Below, piece after piece: positions 23,974-33,147 of a stretch of 53,433 nt of DNA. Position 1 is the stretch's first letter. Each line of letters begins with the position of its first letter. Under the pieces are notes generated by a model. The model did not search any database. It worked only from the letters and a program-made list of their open reading frames with translations, and had not been told where the DNA came from. The stretch spans positions 1 through 53,433 of the forward strand of contig JACQUC010000156.1 of assembly GCA_016210495.1 (NCBI GenBank), in the 5' to 3' direction. This stretch comes from Chloroflexota bacterium. Its GTDB lineage: Bacteria; Chloroflexota; FW602-bin22; JACPRP01. A program made the position numbers and the translations under genes.

Positions 23974-25599
23974 ATGCGTGATAGGCAGGATTCGATCAGG
24001 CCGCCGCTCGTCGTAGTAAGCAACAGGGGACCTGTCGAGCATCACATCGGGACTGACAACCAAGTCGAGGTAAGACGGGCGAGCGGAGGTCTGGCAACGG
24101 CCCTCAGCGCCTTCAGGCGACACCACGATTTCTCGTGGATTGCCAGCGCGATAACCCCTGGTGATCATTACGTGGGCAATGGCGCAAAGCACTCCTTTGA
24201 TGCCACCGCACCGAGTCGGAAGGACGACTTGAGAACTGGGTCGAATGGTGCGGAGGGCCGCGCATCCGCTGTCGACCTTGTGGCTGTCTCGAAGGACGTT
24301 TTCCACAATCATTACGATGTCTTCGGCAACCGCATCTTATGGTTCCTGCAACACAGTATGTGGGATCTGCTCCAGGCTCCCAAGGACAACGATACCATCT
24401 GCGGGGCGTGGTGGAACGGGTACGTGCCCACAAACGCGGCATTCGCCCGAGCGGTCGTGGCCAAGGTAAAGAGGCAGAAGATGCCTGTCATAATGCTCCA
24501 CGATTATCACTTGTACATGGCCCCTGGGCTCATCCGACAACGCCATCCAGAGGCGGTCCTACAGCATTTCGTCCATATTCCCTGGCCGGCACCTGAATCC
24601 TGGCAGCATCTTCCACGACAGCTCCGTCGCGAGATCTACCGCAATTTCCTGGCAAACGACATCGTCGGTTTCCAAACGTCGACGTCAGCGCACAATTTCC
24701 TACGTTGCTGTGAGCAGTTTTTGGAAGAGGCCGAGGTCGATTACGCCGGCAAGACCGTGAGCTTTCGCAAGAGAATGGTGCGGGTTCGGGTCTATCCCAT
24801 CTCGGTGGACGTCGGCGAGCTACGAGAGGCAATGAGGTCGCCGGTTATGAGGCAGCACCGCGAGCGCTTATTGCGGCACCGTGGTGAGCAAACAGTGGTT
24901 CGGGTGGATCGACTGGATCCGAGCAAGAACATCTTGCGTGGATTTGGAGCTTTCGAGCGCTTGCTCGACGCACATCAAGAACTTCGGGGCAGGGTGAAAT
25001 TCCTTGCGTTCCTGGTTCCGTCACGGACGCAAATCAAAGAGTACGCGCGTTATCGGGATGAGGTTATGAGGCTCGCGAAGGCGATTAACACCAAATTCGG
25101 TGGAGACGGGTTCCGGCCAATAGAAATCCTGTACGAAAACAATTACTACCAGGCACTCGCCGGGATGAGTCTTTGTGATGTGCTTCTGGTGAATCCGTTG
25201 GCCGACGGGATGAATTTGGTGGCGAAAGAAGGCCCGATCGTAAATACACGGGATGGCGTGTTGGTGCTGTCCAGAATGGCGGGGGCCTTCGCGCAGTTGC
25301 AGGACGCAGTCCTGCACGTCGAGCCAACGGATGTAGATGGAACGGCCAGGGCTTTGGCAGACGCGTTGGCGATGCCAAAGATAGAGCGGCACGAACGCTT
25401 ACTCTCACTGCGCGCCAAGATCGAGAAGGAGGACATTACTAGCTGGATAGCGAGCCAAATGAACGACATCTCCAAAGTACTTGCCGAACGTCGGGCAGGG
25501 AATGGTAACGAACAACAGGTCGACTTCGGGGCGGACGTCGTTAGACTGCCGATGAAGAAAAGGAGTATCGCGTGTCGCGTGCCCGTCAATAAGCGGTAG
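23974..25599 (+). CDS. otsA: Trehalose-6-phosphate synthase (GT20)
   Basis: Transfers glucose from a nucleotide sugar to glucose 6-phosphate; 541 residues. GT20 landmarks are VVVSNRGPVE near the N-terminus, WWNGYVPTNAAFA, MLHDYHLYMAPG, FVHIPWP, GFQTS, RVDRLDPSKN and NPLADGMNLVAKEG. The ATG at 23974 follows AAGGAGG by seven bases. It lacks a fused phosphatase domain; OtsB is encoded separately upstream. It is the first gene under riboswitch 2. An insertion (about residues 75-100, Ser/Gly/Asp-rich) interrupts the N-terminal lobe. Confidence 0.93.
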   Translation: MRDRQDSIRPPLVVVSNRGPVEHHIGTDNQVEVRRASGGLATALSAFRRHHDFSWIASAITPGDHYVGNGAKHSFDATAPSRKDDLRTGSNGAEGRASAVDLVAVSKDVFHNHYDVFGNRILWFLQHSMWDLLQAPKDNDTICGAWWNGYVPTNAAFARAVVAKVKRQKMPVIMLHDYHLYMAPGLIRQRHPEAVLQHFVHIPWPAPESWQHLPRQLRREIYRNFLANDIVGFQTSTSAHNFLRCCEQFLEEAEVDYAGKTVSFRKRMVRVRVYPISVDVGELREAMRSPVMRQHRERLLRHRGEQTVVRVDRLDPSKNILRGFGAFERLLDAHQELRGRVKFLAFLVPSRTQIKEYARYRDEVMRLAKAINTKFGGDGFRPIEILYENNYYQALAGMSLCDVLLVNPLADGMNLVAKEGPIVNTRDGVLVLSRMAGAFAQLQDAVLHVEPTDVDGTARALADALAMPKIERHERLLSLRAKIEKEDITSWIASQMNDISKVLAERRAGNGNEQQVDFGADVVRLPMKKRSIACRVPVNKR

Positions 25600-25621
25600 G
25601 AAGTCAGAGGGAGGATACCAA

Positions 25622-26878
25622 ATGTGCGCTTCGATGCTGGGAACGAGAAGATCATTGGACGAATACCGCGGTTGCGTTGGTGGAGAACAGATCGAGGAGA
25701 TCGCCGCGCTGGCAAAGCCCTTGAGAGGTTGCCGAATGCTCCACGTGAGCGCACTGCCTTCGAGATCACAGTTAATCGACGCCGTGAACGCACTTGTACC
25801 CCTCTTGCGAGCAGTCGGGATAGTGGCTGAGTGGCGCACGATTCCGAGCAAGCTTCATCAAGTCGAGGTCAACCGGACCATGAACCATGCGCTCGACGGC
25901 CATTTCGTGCGATGGACGCCACGCATGCACGCTAACTGGCTGGACTATCAAGCGATTCCAGCCGGCGCCTTCTCAGGGGGATACGATTTCGTGGTGATCC
26001 ACGGTGCCGAACTGGCGGGAACGGTCGATACGACTCCACGGGTCGGGGAGGCGGCAGGGGCGAGGTGGATTTGGCACTGCCACGCCGACCTGTCGAAAGT
26101 GCAACCTGACATATGGGATCTGCTCTCTATCTACGTGCGCCAATACGATCGTACAATAATGTGCAGCTATGACGAAGGAGCAGGGTTTTCAGACCGTTGT
26201 TACGCTACGGTTTCCCCTAACATCGACCCGTTAAGCCCGAGAAACTGCGAGCTCCCGCGAACGTTTGTAGAAATGGTGCTCAGACAACACAGGCTGGATC
26301 CGGAACGTCCGATCGCCCTGTATGTGTTGCGCAATGGAGAAGACCCCAGTGTTACCTCGTGCAACGTCGACGGTTTCCTGATGGCCAAAGAGCGGGTGCA
26401 GGGGCTGCAGTTGATTGTGCTCGTCCAAGGGGAGGAGAATGACCAGCTTGCTCATACGCACTTTCGACATCTCGTCGGCAAGCTGGGCGACTGCCCTGAC
26501 GCACGTCTGATCCCGGTGGCGAACGGCGTGGGGAACGTGGAGATTAACGCTCTCCAGCGGGCCGCCGCAGTGGTTCTCGAATGGAGCGACGGTGCAGAAC
26601 TTGCCACCGGCGCGTTGGAAGCGATGTGGAAGGCACGTCCGCTGGTAGTCGGGGTGGCTGCGGCCGGTCGACTGGGAGTCGAGGACGGCCGAAACGTATG
26701 CGTGGCGCACTCGGCCGAGGAGTGTGGCGACAGGATCGCCAGTCTAATAGAGTCCCCCCTTAAGGCGCAGGCTATTGGCAAGGGCGCCAGCGAGTACGTG
26801 CGAGAGAGGTTTCTGATAACAGAGGTGCTGGTTGCTTACCTCACGCTTTTGCGCGAGCTGGCCAGGCAACAGAGATGA
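25622..26878 (+). CDS. TreT-like GT4 glycosyltransferase with altered active-site motifs
   Basis: A 418-residue relative of trehalose glycosyltransferring synthase (TreT). Supporting motifs are LDEYRGCVGGEQIEEI, RMLHVSALP, RWIWHCHADLSKVQPDIWDLL, and a C-terminal RERFLITE. Two segments that normally contact the nucleotide sugar differ: the Gly-rich loop after the first strand is ALPSRSQLID (44-53), and the usual REGFGL and GG region reads DGAELATG and VGVAAAGRL (about 320-345). It may be inactive, regulatory, or specific for another substrate. GGGAGG precedes the ATG at 25622. It overlaps lgt by four bases (ATGA). Confidence 0.75.
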   Translation: MCASMLGTRRSLDEYRGCVGGEQIEEIAALAKPLRGCRMLHVSALPSRSQLIDAVNALVPLLRAVGIVAEWRTIPSKLHQVEVNRTMNHALDGHFVRWTPRMHANWLDYQAIPAGAFSGGYDFVVIHGAELAGTVDTTPRVGEAAGARWIWHCHADLSKVQPDIWDLLSIYVRQYDRTIMCSYDEGAGFSDRCYATVSPNIDPLSPRNCELPRTFVEMVLRQHRLDPERPIALYVLRNGEDPSVTSCNVDGFLMAKERVQGLQLIVLVQGEENDQLAHTHFRHLVGKLGDCPDARLIPVANGVGNVEINALQRAAAVVLEWSDGAELATGALEAMWKARPLVVGVAAAGRLGVEDGRNVCVAHSAEECGDRIASLIESPLKAQAIGKGASEYVRERFLITEVLVAYLTLLRELARQQR

Positions 26879-27720
26879 TGGTTATCGAGCCGTTCCTACT
26901 GAGCATCACCATCAGCATCGATCCCATCCTCGTGCAGCTCGGCCCACTTGCCGTGCGCTGGTACGGTTTGATGTATGTCATCGGCATCGCGGCTGGACTG
27001 TACGTTGCAATTCCCTATGCCAGGCAGAGAGGCCTGGACGAAGGGAAGATTTGGTCTGTGGTGTGGTGGGGAGTGATCGCCGGGTTGGTCGGGGCTCGTC
27101 TCTACTATGTCGTGCAATCCGACTTAGGAGCCTACCTGGCTGAGCCCTGGCGCGTCTTGGCCGTTTGGGAAGGCGGTATGGCCTTCTACGGTGCTATAGC
27201 TGGTGTCGCAGTCACGGTCTGGATAGTCTGCCGGCGAGTGAGGATGCCTTTTTGGACCTTGATGGACGCCGCTTCTCTCCTTGCCGTTGTCGGCCAAGCC
27301 TTCGGCCGCATAGGGAATATCGTCAATGGCGATGTCGTGGGCTATCCAACTGACCTGCCTTGGGGTTTTGTCTATGAGCACCCGCGTTCATTCGTAACCG
27401 ACCATACGGTAGCCTATCATCCTGCAGCCGTCTACGAGCTGCTTTTCAACATAGGCCTCTTTGCCATCCTCTGGACTCTGCGTTTCCGCCTGCGGCGGCC
27501 CGGCTCGCTCTTCGCAACCTATTTGATCATCTACTCGCTTGGGCAGTTCGTGATATTCTTCCTGCGGGATAACGAGGTGCTGTTCTGGGGCCTGAAAAAC
27601 GCTCAGCTCACTGCACTGGTGGTGCTGTTGGCGGCAGTGCCGCTCTGGTGGTGGCGCAGAACTAGAGGCGAAAGCGAAATGGCAACCGGCGAGAGCTCAC
27701 CCAACGCTCCGTTGCCCTAG
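26875..27720 (+). CDS. lgt: Prolipoprotein diacylglyceryl transferase
   Basis: Attaches diacylglycerol to the lipobox Cys of prelipoproteins in the cytoplasmic membrane. It has 281 residues and about seven membrane segments. The family signature GRIGNIVNGD lies near residue 145 and conserved YGLMY and GGMAFYGAI occur earlier. The ATG overlaps the TreT-like stop. Its placement behind otsA under a c-di-AMP switch is unusual, and the lipoprotein hydrolase five genes upstream is an obvious client. Confidence 0.95.
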   Translation: MMVIEPFLLSITISIDPILVQLGPLAVRWYGLMYVIGIAAGLYVAIPYARQRGLDEGKIWSVVWWGVIAGLVGARLYYVVQSDLGAYLAEPWRVLAVWEGGMAFYGAIAGVAVTVWIVCRRVRMPFWTLMDAASLLAVVGQAFGRIGNIVNGDVVGYPTDLPWGFVYEHPRSFVTDHTVAYHPAAVYELLFNIGLFAILWTLRFRLRRPGSLFATYLIIYSLGQFVIFFLRDNEVLFWGLKNAQLTALVVLLAAVPLWWWRRTRGESEMATGESSPNAPLP

Positions 27721-27752
27721 TCGCGATGCCTCTCACCTGGACGAGGTAGTGC

Positions 27753-30200
27753 GTGAAGAAGTGGCAGTTCTGGCGGCAGGGACGTCGATTTATGGCATTC
27801 ATCTGGCCTCCGCTGTTCTTCTTGTTGTGCGCCCTGCTTCTGTTCCGCCGAGCCATCTTCGAGGGGCTAGACTACTTCGAGGGCGATACGCTGCTCTTCT
27901 ATTTCCCGATCGCGCGCTTTATCGACCAGGCGATCGACCAGGGAAGGTTGCCTTTTTGGACGCCGTACATTTTCGCGGGACATCCTCTGCTCGCCGACGG
28001 TGAGGCCGGGATGCTCTACCCACCCAACCTCATAGCGTACTTCTTGCTCCCGGCATCTCAGGCCGAGGTGGTGCTGCGCGTGCTGCGTTTTTTCCTGGCC
28101 AGCTTCTTTGCCTACCTTTATGGCCGCTCTCTGACACTGGGGCGGCCGGCAGCCAGCGTCGTCGGACTCGCGTTTGCTTACGGCAGCTTTATGGTGGGAC
28201 AGATTCATCACACGAACCTCGGCACCACAGCTCTCTGGTTTCCCCTTGTGCTGGCGGGCATCGAGTGGTCCCTGCGTGCAGGTCCGCGACGTCGGCTGGC
28301 CTGTCTTACAATTTCGGGCGCGGCTCTGGGAGCTGCATCCCTGACAGTACACGTCAACCCCTTACTCATGATGATAGTCTTCGTCGGGCTCTACGTTCCG
28401 TTTCGCCTGCTCTTTTGTCCGGATGTTGCGCCGAGTGGTCTTGGTGCGCGACTGCGCCGGACATTCCTCGCGCTGGCGTTGCCAATCGGCATTGGGCTTT
28501 CGCTAGGTGCGGTGCAATTGCTACCGCTCTGGGAGCTCGGCACTTTCTCGCGGGGCAGAGGCGTGGGCTATGATTTCGCCACCGGCTTCGCTATGCCTCC
28601 CGCCAACGTGATAACTCTCCTCTTCCCCTATTTCTTTCGTGACTCCGCCGATGGCTACTGGTCACCGATGTTTCGTTGGAACACGACCGTCTACGTCGGC
28701 ATAATCCCGCTCGTTCTTGCTGCCTTGGCCGTTGTCCGGAACAGAAACCGACTTGCACTGTTCTTTGCCGCCATCGCCGTCACCAGCCTGGCGCTTGCTT
28801 TCGGAGATTACTCCCCGCTGAAGCTGTACGCTCTGCTCTGGCAACTGCCTCTTTTCTCGTTGGTGCGCGGGCCGGCTCGCTTCACCTTGTGGACAACCCT
28901 CGCTCTCGCCGTGCTGGCAGGCGTGGGAATGCAGGCTCTCGTAGACGGTCTCAAGAGGGCAGGCTCTGCCCGCGGCTCGGAAAGCTCGCGTCGCAATGAT
29001 GGACGGCTCGCGGAGTTGGCCCGGTTTCCATCGACCCTCTGCTGCTTAGCCTTGGCACTGATCGTCGTGCTGGTCGGGGCGCACTATCTGACCGGGCTCG
29101 CTCCGGATGCGACAAAGGAGATCCTTCAATCGGGCTATTTGAGCTTGAAAGGCGCTGGGCTCGAGCGCCGCTTGGCCGCCGACCCCTTCGAAGCGTTTCG
29201 CTACTCGCTTAATCCTACGAGCCCCTGGACGTCGCGAGCTCTGCTCTGGCTGGTAGTGGGGGCGGGGCTTCTTTGGGGTTGGTTTCGCTGGCGAGCCAGG
29301 GCGAATCTTTGGCAAGCGTTGCTGTTGGGAGTAGTACTAGTTGACCTACTTGGTTTCGCGGAGCACTTCCACCCGACAATCCAGATCGACGCCCTGCGGG
29401 CCTCCGGACCGGCGGAGCGGTTTCTGCAAGAGCGTAAGGGGCTCGACCGCGTGTTCACGCTTTGGCCGGTCTTCGAGACCTGGCCTGATCGTCTGTTGCC
29501 CCTGGGCGTAGCGGAGGCTGGCGGCTATAGCTCCCTAAGGCCAGATCGACAGGATGCATTCCTGGAATATGCCGGCAAGGGACATAGGCATTTCCTCGAT
29601 CTGCTCAGCGTGCGCTACGTCGTTGCAGCAAACGGCTGGGTTCCGGACTGGCTGCGCGGACGGGAGCCTGTGTTCGCAAACGCAGAGGTGTCCGTCTACG
29701 AGCGTCAAAAACGCATACCGCGCGCCTTCCTCGCGACGGATATCCGAGTTGGCACGCCGGGCAGAATCATTGCCGCCCTTGCGGACCCCGCGTTTAACCC
29801 GCTTCGCACAGCGTGGGTCGAGAAACCACTGCCCACGATGACTGGTGGATCTGCCACGGAATCGACGGTCCCGAAGCTGGTGAGGATTGAAGCATATGCG
29901 TCGGAGAGCGTGACCGTGCGAGCTGATACCCCTGTACGCAGCCTTCTGGTACTGACGGATAGCTTTTACCCGGGCTGGACGGCCCACGTGGACGGCGACG
30001 CTCAGCCGATCTATCGCGCCGACTATCTCTTTCGCGGCGTCGTTCTGCCCCCCGGACGCCACGTGGTGCAGTTCGTCTTCGAGCCCACAGTCGTACGACT
30101 GGGCGCCTGGATTACGCTTGCTGCCGGAGCGTCGATTCTGCTCATATTGTTGATGTCAATGTTAGGCAAAGGAGGGACCTTGCGGGCCCCTCCTGTCTAA
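27753..30200 (+). CDS. YfhO family membrane protein
   Basis: An 815-residue integral membrane protein. The N-terminal two-thirds contain about a dozen hydrophobic segments with the family pattern YFEGDTLLFYFPIARFIDQ and YPPNLIAYFLLP in the first extracellular loop. The C-terminal third (about 560-790) is soluble and beta-rich (VLTDSFYPGWTAHVDGD). YfhO-type proteins share the GT-C fold and are linked to glycosylation of teichoic acids or lipids in Firmicutes. The role here is inferred. A GTG at 27753 has GAGGTAG upstream. It may follow lgt in the same transcript, after a 32-base gap. Confidence 0.88.
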   Translation: MKKWQFWRQGRRFMAFIWPPLFFLLCALLLFRRAIFEGLDYFEGDTLLFYFPIARFIDQAIDQGRLPFWTPYIFAGHPLLADGEAGMLYPPNLIAYFLLPASQAEVVLRVLRFFLASFFAYLYGRSLTLGRPAASVVGLAFAYGSFMVGQIHHTNLGTTALWFPLVLAGIEWSLRAGPRRRLACLTISGAALGAASLTVHVNPLLMMIVFVGLYVPFRLLFCPDVAPSGLGARLRRTFLALALPIGIGLSLGAVQLLPLWELGTFSRGRGVGYDFATGFAMPPANVITLLFPYFFRDSADGYWSPMFRWNTTVYVGIIPLVLAALAVVRNRNRLALFFAAIAVTSLALAFGDYSPLKLYALLWQLPLFSLVRGPARFTLWTTLALAVLAGVGMQALVDGLKRAGSARGSESSRRNDGRLAELARFPSTLCCLALALIVVLVGAHYLTGLAPDATKEILQSGYLSLKGAGLERRLAADPFEAFRYSLNPTSPWTSRALLWLVVGAGLLWGWFRWRARANLWQALLLGVVLVDLLGFAEHFHPTIQIDALRASGPAERFLQERKGLDRVFTLWPVFETWPDRLLPLGVAEAGGYSSLRPDRQDAFLEYAGKGHRHFLDLLSVRYVVAANGWVPDWLRGREPVFANAEVSVYERQKRIPRAFLATDIRVGTPGRIIAALADPAFNPLRTAWVEKPLPTMTGGSATESTVPKLVRIEAYASESVTVRADTPVRSLLVLTDSFYPGWTAHVDGDAQPIYRADYLFRGVVLPPGRHVVQFVFEPTVVRLGAWITLAAGASILLILLMSMLGKGGTLRAPPV

Positions 30201-30213
30201 ATATGGATAGATC

Positions 30214-32484
30214 TTAGGGAGCCGTGTCGTGCCGCACGGCCAGCATGTAGCGGATCAGATTCTCGGCCTCAGCCTTGACAACGCCGACCATATCGGCCAT
30301 TCCGATGGCGTGGTTGACCATCTGCTGATCGCTGCCGAAGGCCTTTATCCTGGCTGCCGTCGGGAGCGCGTGGCAGGAGGCGCACGAGTTTTCGAAGGAA
30401 CGCTTCCCTGCCGCGAGCACCGACTGCGACGTATCAGGATCGTAGACGATCTGGTCCAAGGAGGCAACCGGCGCCATAGGGCCCATCGGGGGCATCATCG
30501 GCGCCATCGGGGTCATCGCGTGGCCCGGCTCGGGCGCCGTGGTAACCTGCGCACCCGAGCCGGTGGCATTAACCAGGAGCGGGTAGGAAGTATCTGACTT
30601 CTCGATGGAGAAGCCGTTGGCCGGGTCGGTGAACAGCAGGCTCACTTTGTAATTGCCGGAGGCATCGAAGCTGTGCTTGGCTGAATAGATGCCCAAGCCG
30701 TTGTAGGTGGCAGCAAGCTCCTCCACCACCTGGCCGTCCTTCTCCACCAGTATCTTGACGTCCTCCAGGTCGGCCACGTGATTGAAGGTGTTGCGGAAAG
30801 GCTGTTGAGTGTTCAGTTGGTCGCCGGTCTGGGTAGCCCTGCGGGGCTCGAAGATCAGGTTGACTTCGTCGCCCATTTTGGCTACTCCCGGATTCCAGCC
30901 GTAGCGTACCTGGTAGGCGTACTTGACCCCGGCCAGAACCGGCATTATGTCCTCGCGTCCGTCACGCACCACCTCCACCGGCCAGGCTTCGGAATAACGC
31001 ACGCCGTCCTTCTCCACGGTGAGGAGAATGCTGTAGAAGGTGGCGTAGGCCGAGCCAATTTCCCAGGCAGTGTAGTCGGCTGTGTACGTGCCGTCTCCGT
31101 TGTCCGCGGGGGTCAACGTGTCCGTCCTGCCGCCGAGGGTCTGCACGGTCACCTCAGGCTTCAACCCCGGCAGGGGCTGGCCGGAGGTCGCGTCGGTAAT
31201 GGTGAAGGTGAGCTTCTTGCCTTTCGTCGCGTGCCAGTGACCGGGTGGCGTGAGGGCAATCCCCACACCAGAAGCCGCTACAGCGGCAGTGGTCCCGGCA
31301 GCCGAAACGCTCAGCGGGTAGGAAGTATCTGATTTCTCGATGGAGAAGCCGTTGGCCGGATCGGTGAACAGCAGGATAACTCTGTAATTGCCGGGGGCAT
31401 CGAACTTGTGTCTGGCCGAGTAGATGCCCAACCCGCTGTAGTCGGCAGCGATCTCTCGCACCACCTGGCCGTCTTTCTCCACCAGTATCCTGACGTCCTC
31501 CAGATCGGCCACGTGATTGAAGGTGTTGCGGAAGGGCTGTTGAGTGTTCAGTTGGTTGCCGGTCTGGATAGCCCTGCGGGGCTCGAAGATCAGGTTGACT
31601 TCGTCTCCCACCTTAGCTACCCCTGGATTCCAGCCGTAGCGTACCTGGTAGGCGTACTTGGTCCCAGCCAAGACAGGCATTATGTCTTCGCGGCCATCGC
31701 GCACTACCTCTACCGGCCATGCTTCAACATAACGGGCGCCTCCAATCTCTACGGCCATGAGCACCGCGTAGCCCGTCTCGTAGCCGGAGCCGATTTCCGG
31801 GGCGGTGTACTCGGCCGAGTAGGTGCCGTCGCCGTTATCCACGGCTTTGAGCCTATCTGCCCTTCCCGCGAGCGTGTCGACGACGACATCTGGCGCTATT
31901 CCGAGCACAGGGTCGCCAGATTCGTTAGTTATTGTGAAGGTGAGTTTCTTGCCCTTGTTCGCGTGCCAGTGGCCGGGAGCGGCCATCGCAATCTGCGGCT
32001 CGCCGGTCTCCACGGGGTTCGCTATGGTGAGAAAATCCACCGCGTCGCCGCCGGTGGGACTGCCCCAAACGACGTAGGCCTTTGCAGCCAGGCTCCTATG
32101 GGGATGTTCGGACCGGGCTGGTGTGACCTTCACCGCGAAGACGAAGGGGCCCAGGCTTCCATTGCCCTTTATCGCCCTGTGAAACCATTTTACCTCCCCA
32201 CCGGTGAATTTGCCTCCATTGGTGCCGACGGCGCCAGCCCAGGAGTCTACGAAGGTCGCGCCGTGGGGAATCTTGCCAATAACCTCCAGATTCCTGACGT
32301 CGTGGCTGTTGCGATTCTTCAGAGTGATGGAGTATGTGACGGTGTCGCCTTCTACCGTTGCGGTGATATCCGGGATGACCCAGGGCCAAGGGCCGTGGGC
32401 GGATGCTTGCCGCGGGACCCACAGTGGGGTCGCGAGCATCACCACCAGTAACAAAAGAAATAGCTTCCTGGAACCTGCCAGCAT
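30214..32484 (-). CDS. Secreted multidomain c-type cytochrome with duplicated 245-residue module
   Basis: A 756-residue exported protein. A signal peptide (1-29) ends in ASA; a DUF11-like domain (about 32-160) follows. Then two copies of a module start at PGHWHANKGKKLTF (170) and PGHWHATKGKKLTF (415). Each has two beta-sandwich parts like the YtkA/FixH and carboxypeptidase-regulatory types. The linker (about 650-680) is Met/Pro-rich. The C-terminus has one heme motif, CASCH (701-705), with Met residues further on as possible sixth ligands. It would carry electrons outside the membrane. GGGAGGAG precedes the ATG at 32484. No electron partner is adjacent. Confidence 0.8.
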   Translation of the reverse strand: MLAGSRKLFLLLLVVMLATPLWVPRQASAHGPWPWVIPDITATVEGDTVTYSITLKNRNSHDVRNLEVIGKIPHGATFVDSWAGAVGTNGGKFTGGEVKWFHRAIKGNGSLGPFVFAVKVTPARSEHPHRSLAAKAYVVWGSPTGGDAVDFLTIANPVETGEPQIAMAAPGHWHANKGKKLTFTITNESGDPVLGIAPDVVVDTLAGRADRLKAVDNGDGTYSAEYTAPEIGSGYETGYAVLMAVEIGGARYVEAWPVEVVRDGREDIMPVLAGTKYAYQVRYGWNPGVAKVGDEVNLIFEPRRAIQTGNQLNTQQPFRNTFNHVADLEDVRILVEKDGQVVREIAADYSGLGIYSARHKFDAPGNYRVILLFTDPANGFSIEKSDTSYPLSVSAAGTTAAVAASGVGIALTPPGHWHATKGKKLTFTITDATSGQPLPGLKPEVTVQTLGGRTDTLTPADNGDGTYTADYTAWEIGSAYATFYSILLTVEKDGVRYSEAWPVEVVRDGREDIMPVLAGVKYAYQVRYGWNPGVAKMGDEVNLIFEPRRATQTGDQLNTQQPFRNTFNHVADLEDVKILVEKDGQVVEELAATYNGLGIYSAKHSFDASGNYKVSLLFTDPANGFSIEKSDTSYPLLVNATGSGAQVTTAPEPGHAMTPMAPMMPPMGPMAPVASLDQIVYDPDTSQSVLAAGKRSFENSCASCHALPTAARIKAFGSDQQMVNHAIGMADMVGVVKAEAENLIRYMLAVRHDTAP

Positions 32485-32612
32485 TTTTCTCCTCCCTCTT
32501 CAAGCGTCTTCTTGGTGTTGACGATCGGACACCAAACTCTCGGCGATCTTGCGAAGTTCCACTGAAGGGCACGCCGTGTCACCTCGATGTCGCCTCACGG
32601 CAATGGAGATGA

Positions 32613-32760
32613 CGGCTCTAAGACCAGACGTGCGGGCCCTTCAGCGGTCTATTCTTCTTAGAGCCAGTACCTCCTTCCGGAGCTTACGAATCATCACCAG
32701 GCCAGGATCGTCAGCTCCTGTGAGCAGCGCAGCCTGGTGACAAGCGCGCTCCCTCGCTTG
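32613..32760 (-). promoter_or_regulatory. Three hairpins in the leader of the cytochrome gene
   Basis: On the 32485-32763 gap: GGCTCTAAGA (32614-32623) with TCTTAGAGCC (about 32657-32666); CACCAGGC with GCCTGGTG (about 32696-32740), itself containing inner pairs; and ACAAGCG / CGCTTGT (about 32741-32760), just after the receiver-gene stop. The last could end the receiver transcript; the others would lie in the 5' leader of the cytochrome mRNA. No known riboswitch pattern is recognised. No gene fits here. Confidence 0.55.
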
Positions 32761-32763
32761 TTT

Positions 32764-33147
32764 TCAGCCGGCGCCATCGACGCCGTGAATGTTCCGCAGC
32801 GCCTGTAACAGTTCCTGCTCCATATTCTGTTTTAACAGGTAAGCCGCAATGCCCCGCTCCCTGGCTACGGTATGGTAGTCCTCCATCTCCTCGTCTCCGA
32901 GCAATACCACCTGAACGCGGGGCGATTGCCGTCTTATCGCACTGGCCACCTCCAGCCCGCTGGCACCGGGCAGACTCGTGTCTAGAAGGACGACATCGGG
33001 CGCCAGCGACTGAACGGTGAGCACAATTGCTGTGGAGTCCTCCGACTCACCCACGACGTCCACCTCCGGATCGGCTGTCAGAATCTGGCGCATCATCTTC
33101 CTAAAGAAAGGATAGTCCTCGGCGAGAAACACTCGAAGTTTTGACAT
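32764..33147 (-). CDS. Single-domain response regulator (CheY-like)
   Basis: A 127-residue stand-alone receiver. Acidic residues E10 and D11, phospho-acceptor D56 in VVLLDTSLPG and the conserved Lys (YLLKQN) are present. The usual Thr/Ser before the switch region is Gly (VVLLGDEE). No output domain is attached. It may belong with the kinase and NarL-type regulator just upstream on the same strand, perhaps as a phosphate sink. Confidence 0.85.
   Translation of the reverse strand: MSKLRVFLAEDYPFFRKMMRQILTADPEVDVVGESEDSTAIVLTVQSLAPDVVLLDTSLPGASGLEVASAIRRQSPRVQVVLLGDEEMEDYHTVARERGIAAYLLKQNMEQELLQALRNIHGVDGAG

Noticed and set aside
30170..30200. Intrinsic terminator at the end of the YfhO gene
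   Set aside because: AGGAGGG / CCCTCCT can pair, but the hairpin is inside the reading frame and no T-run follows.
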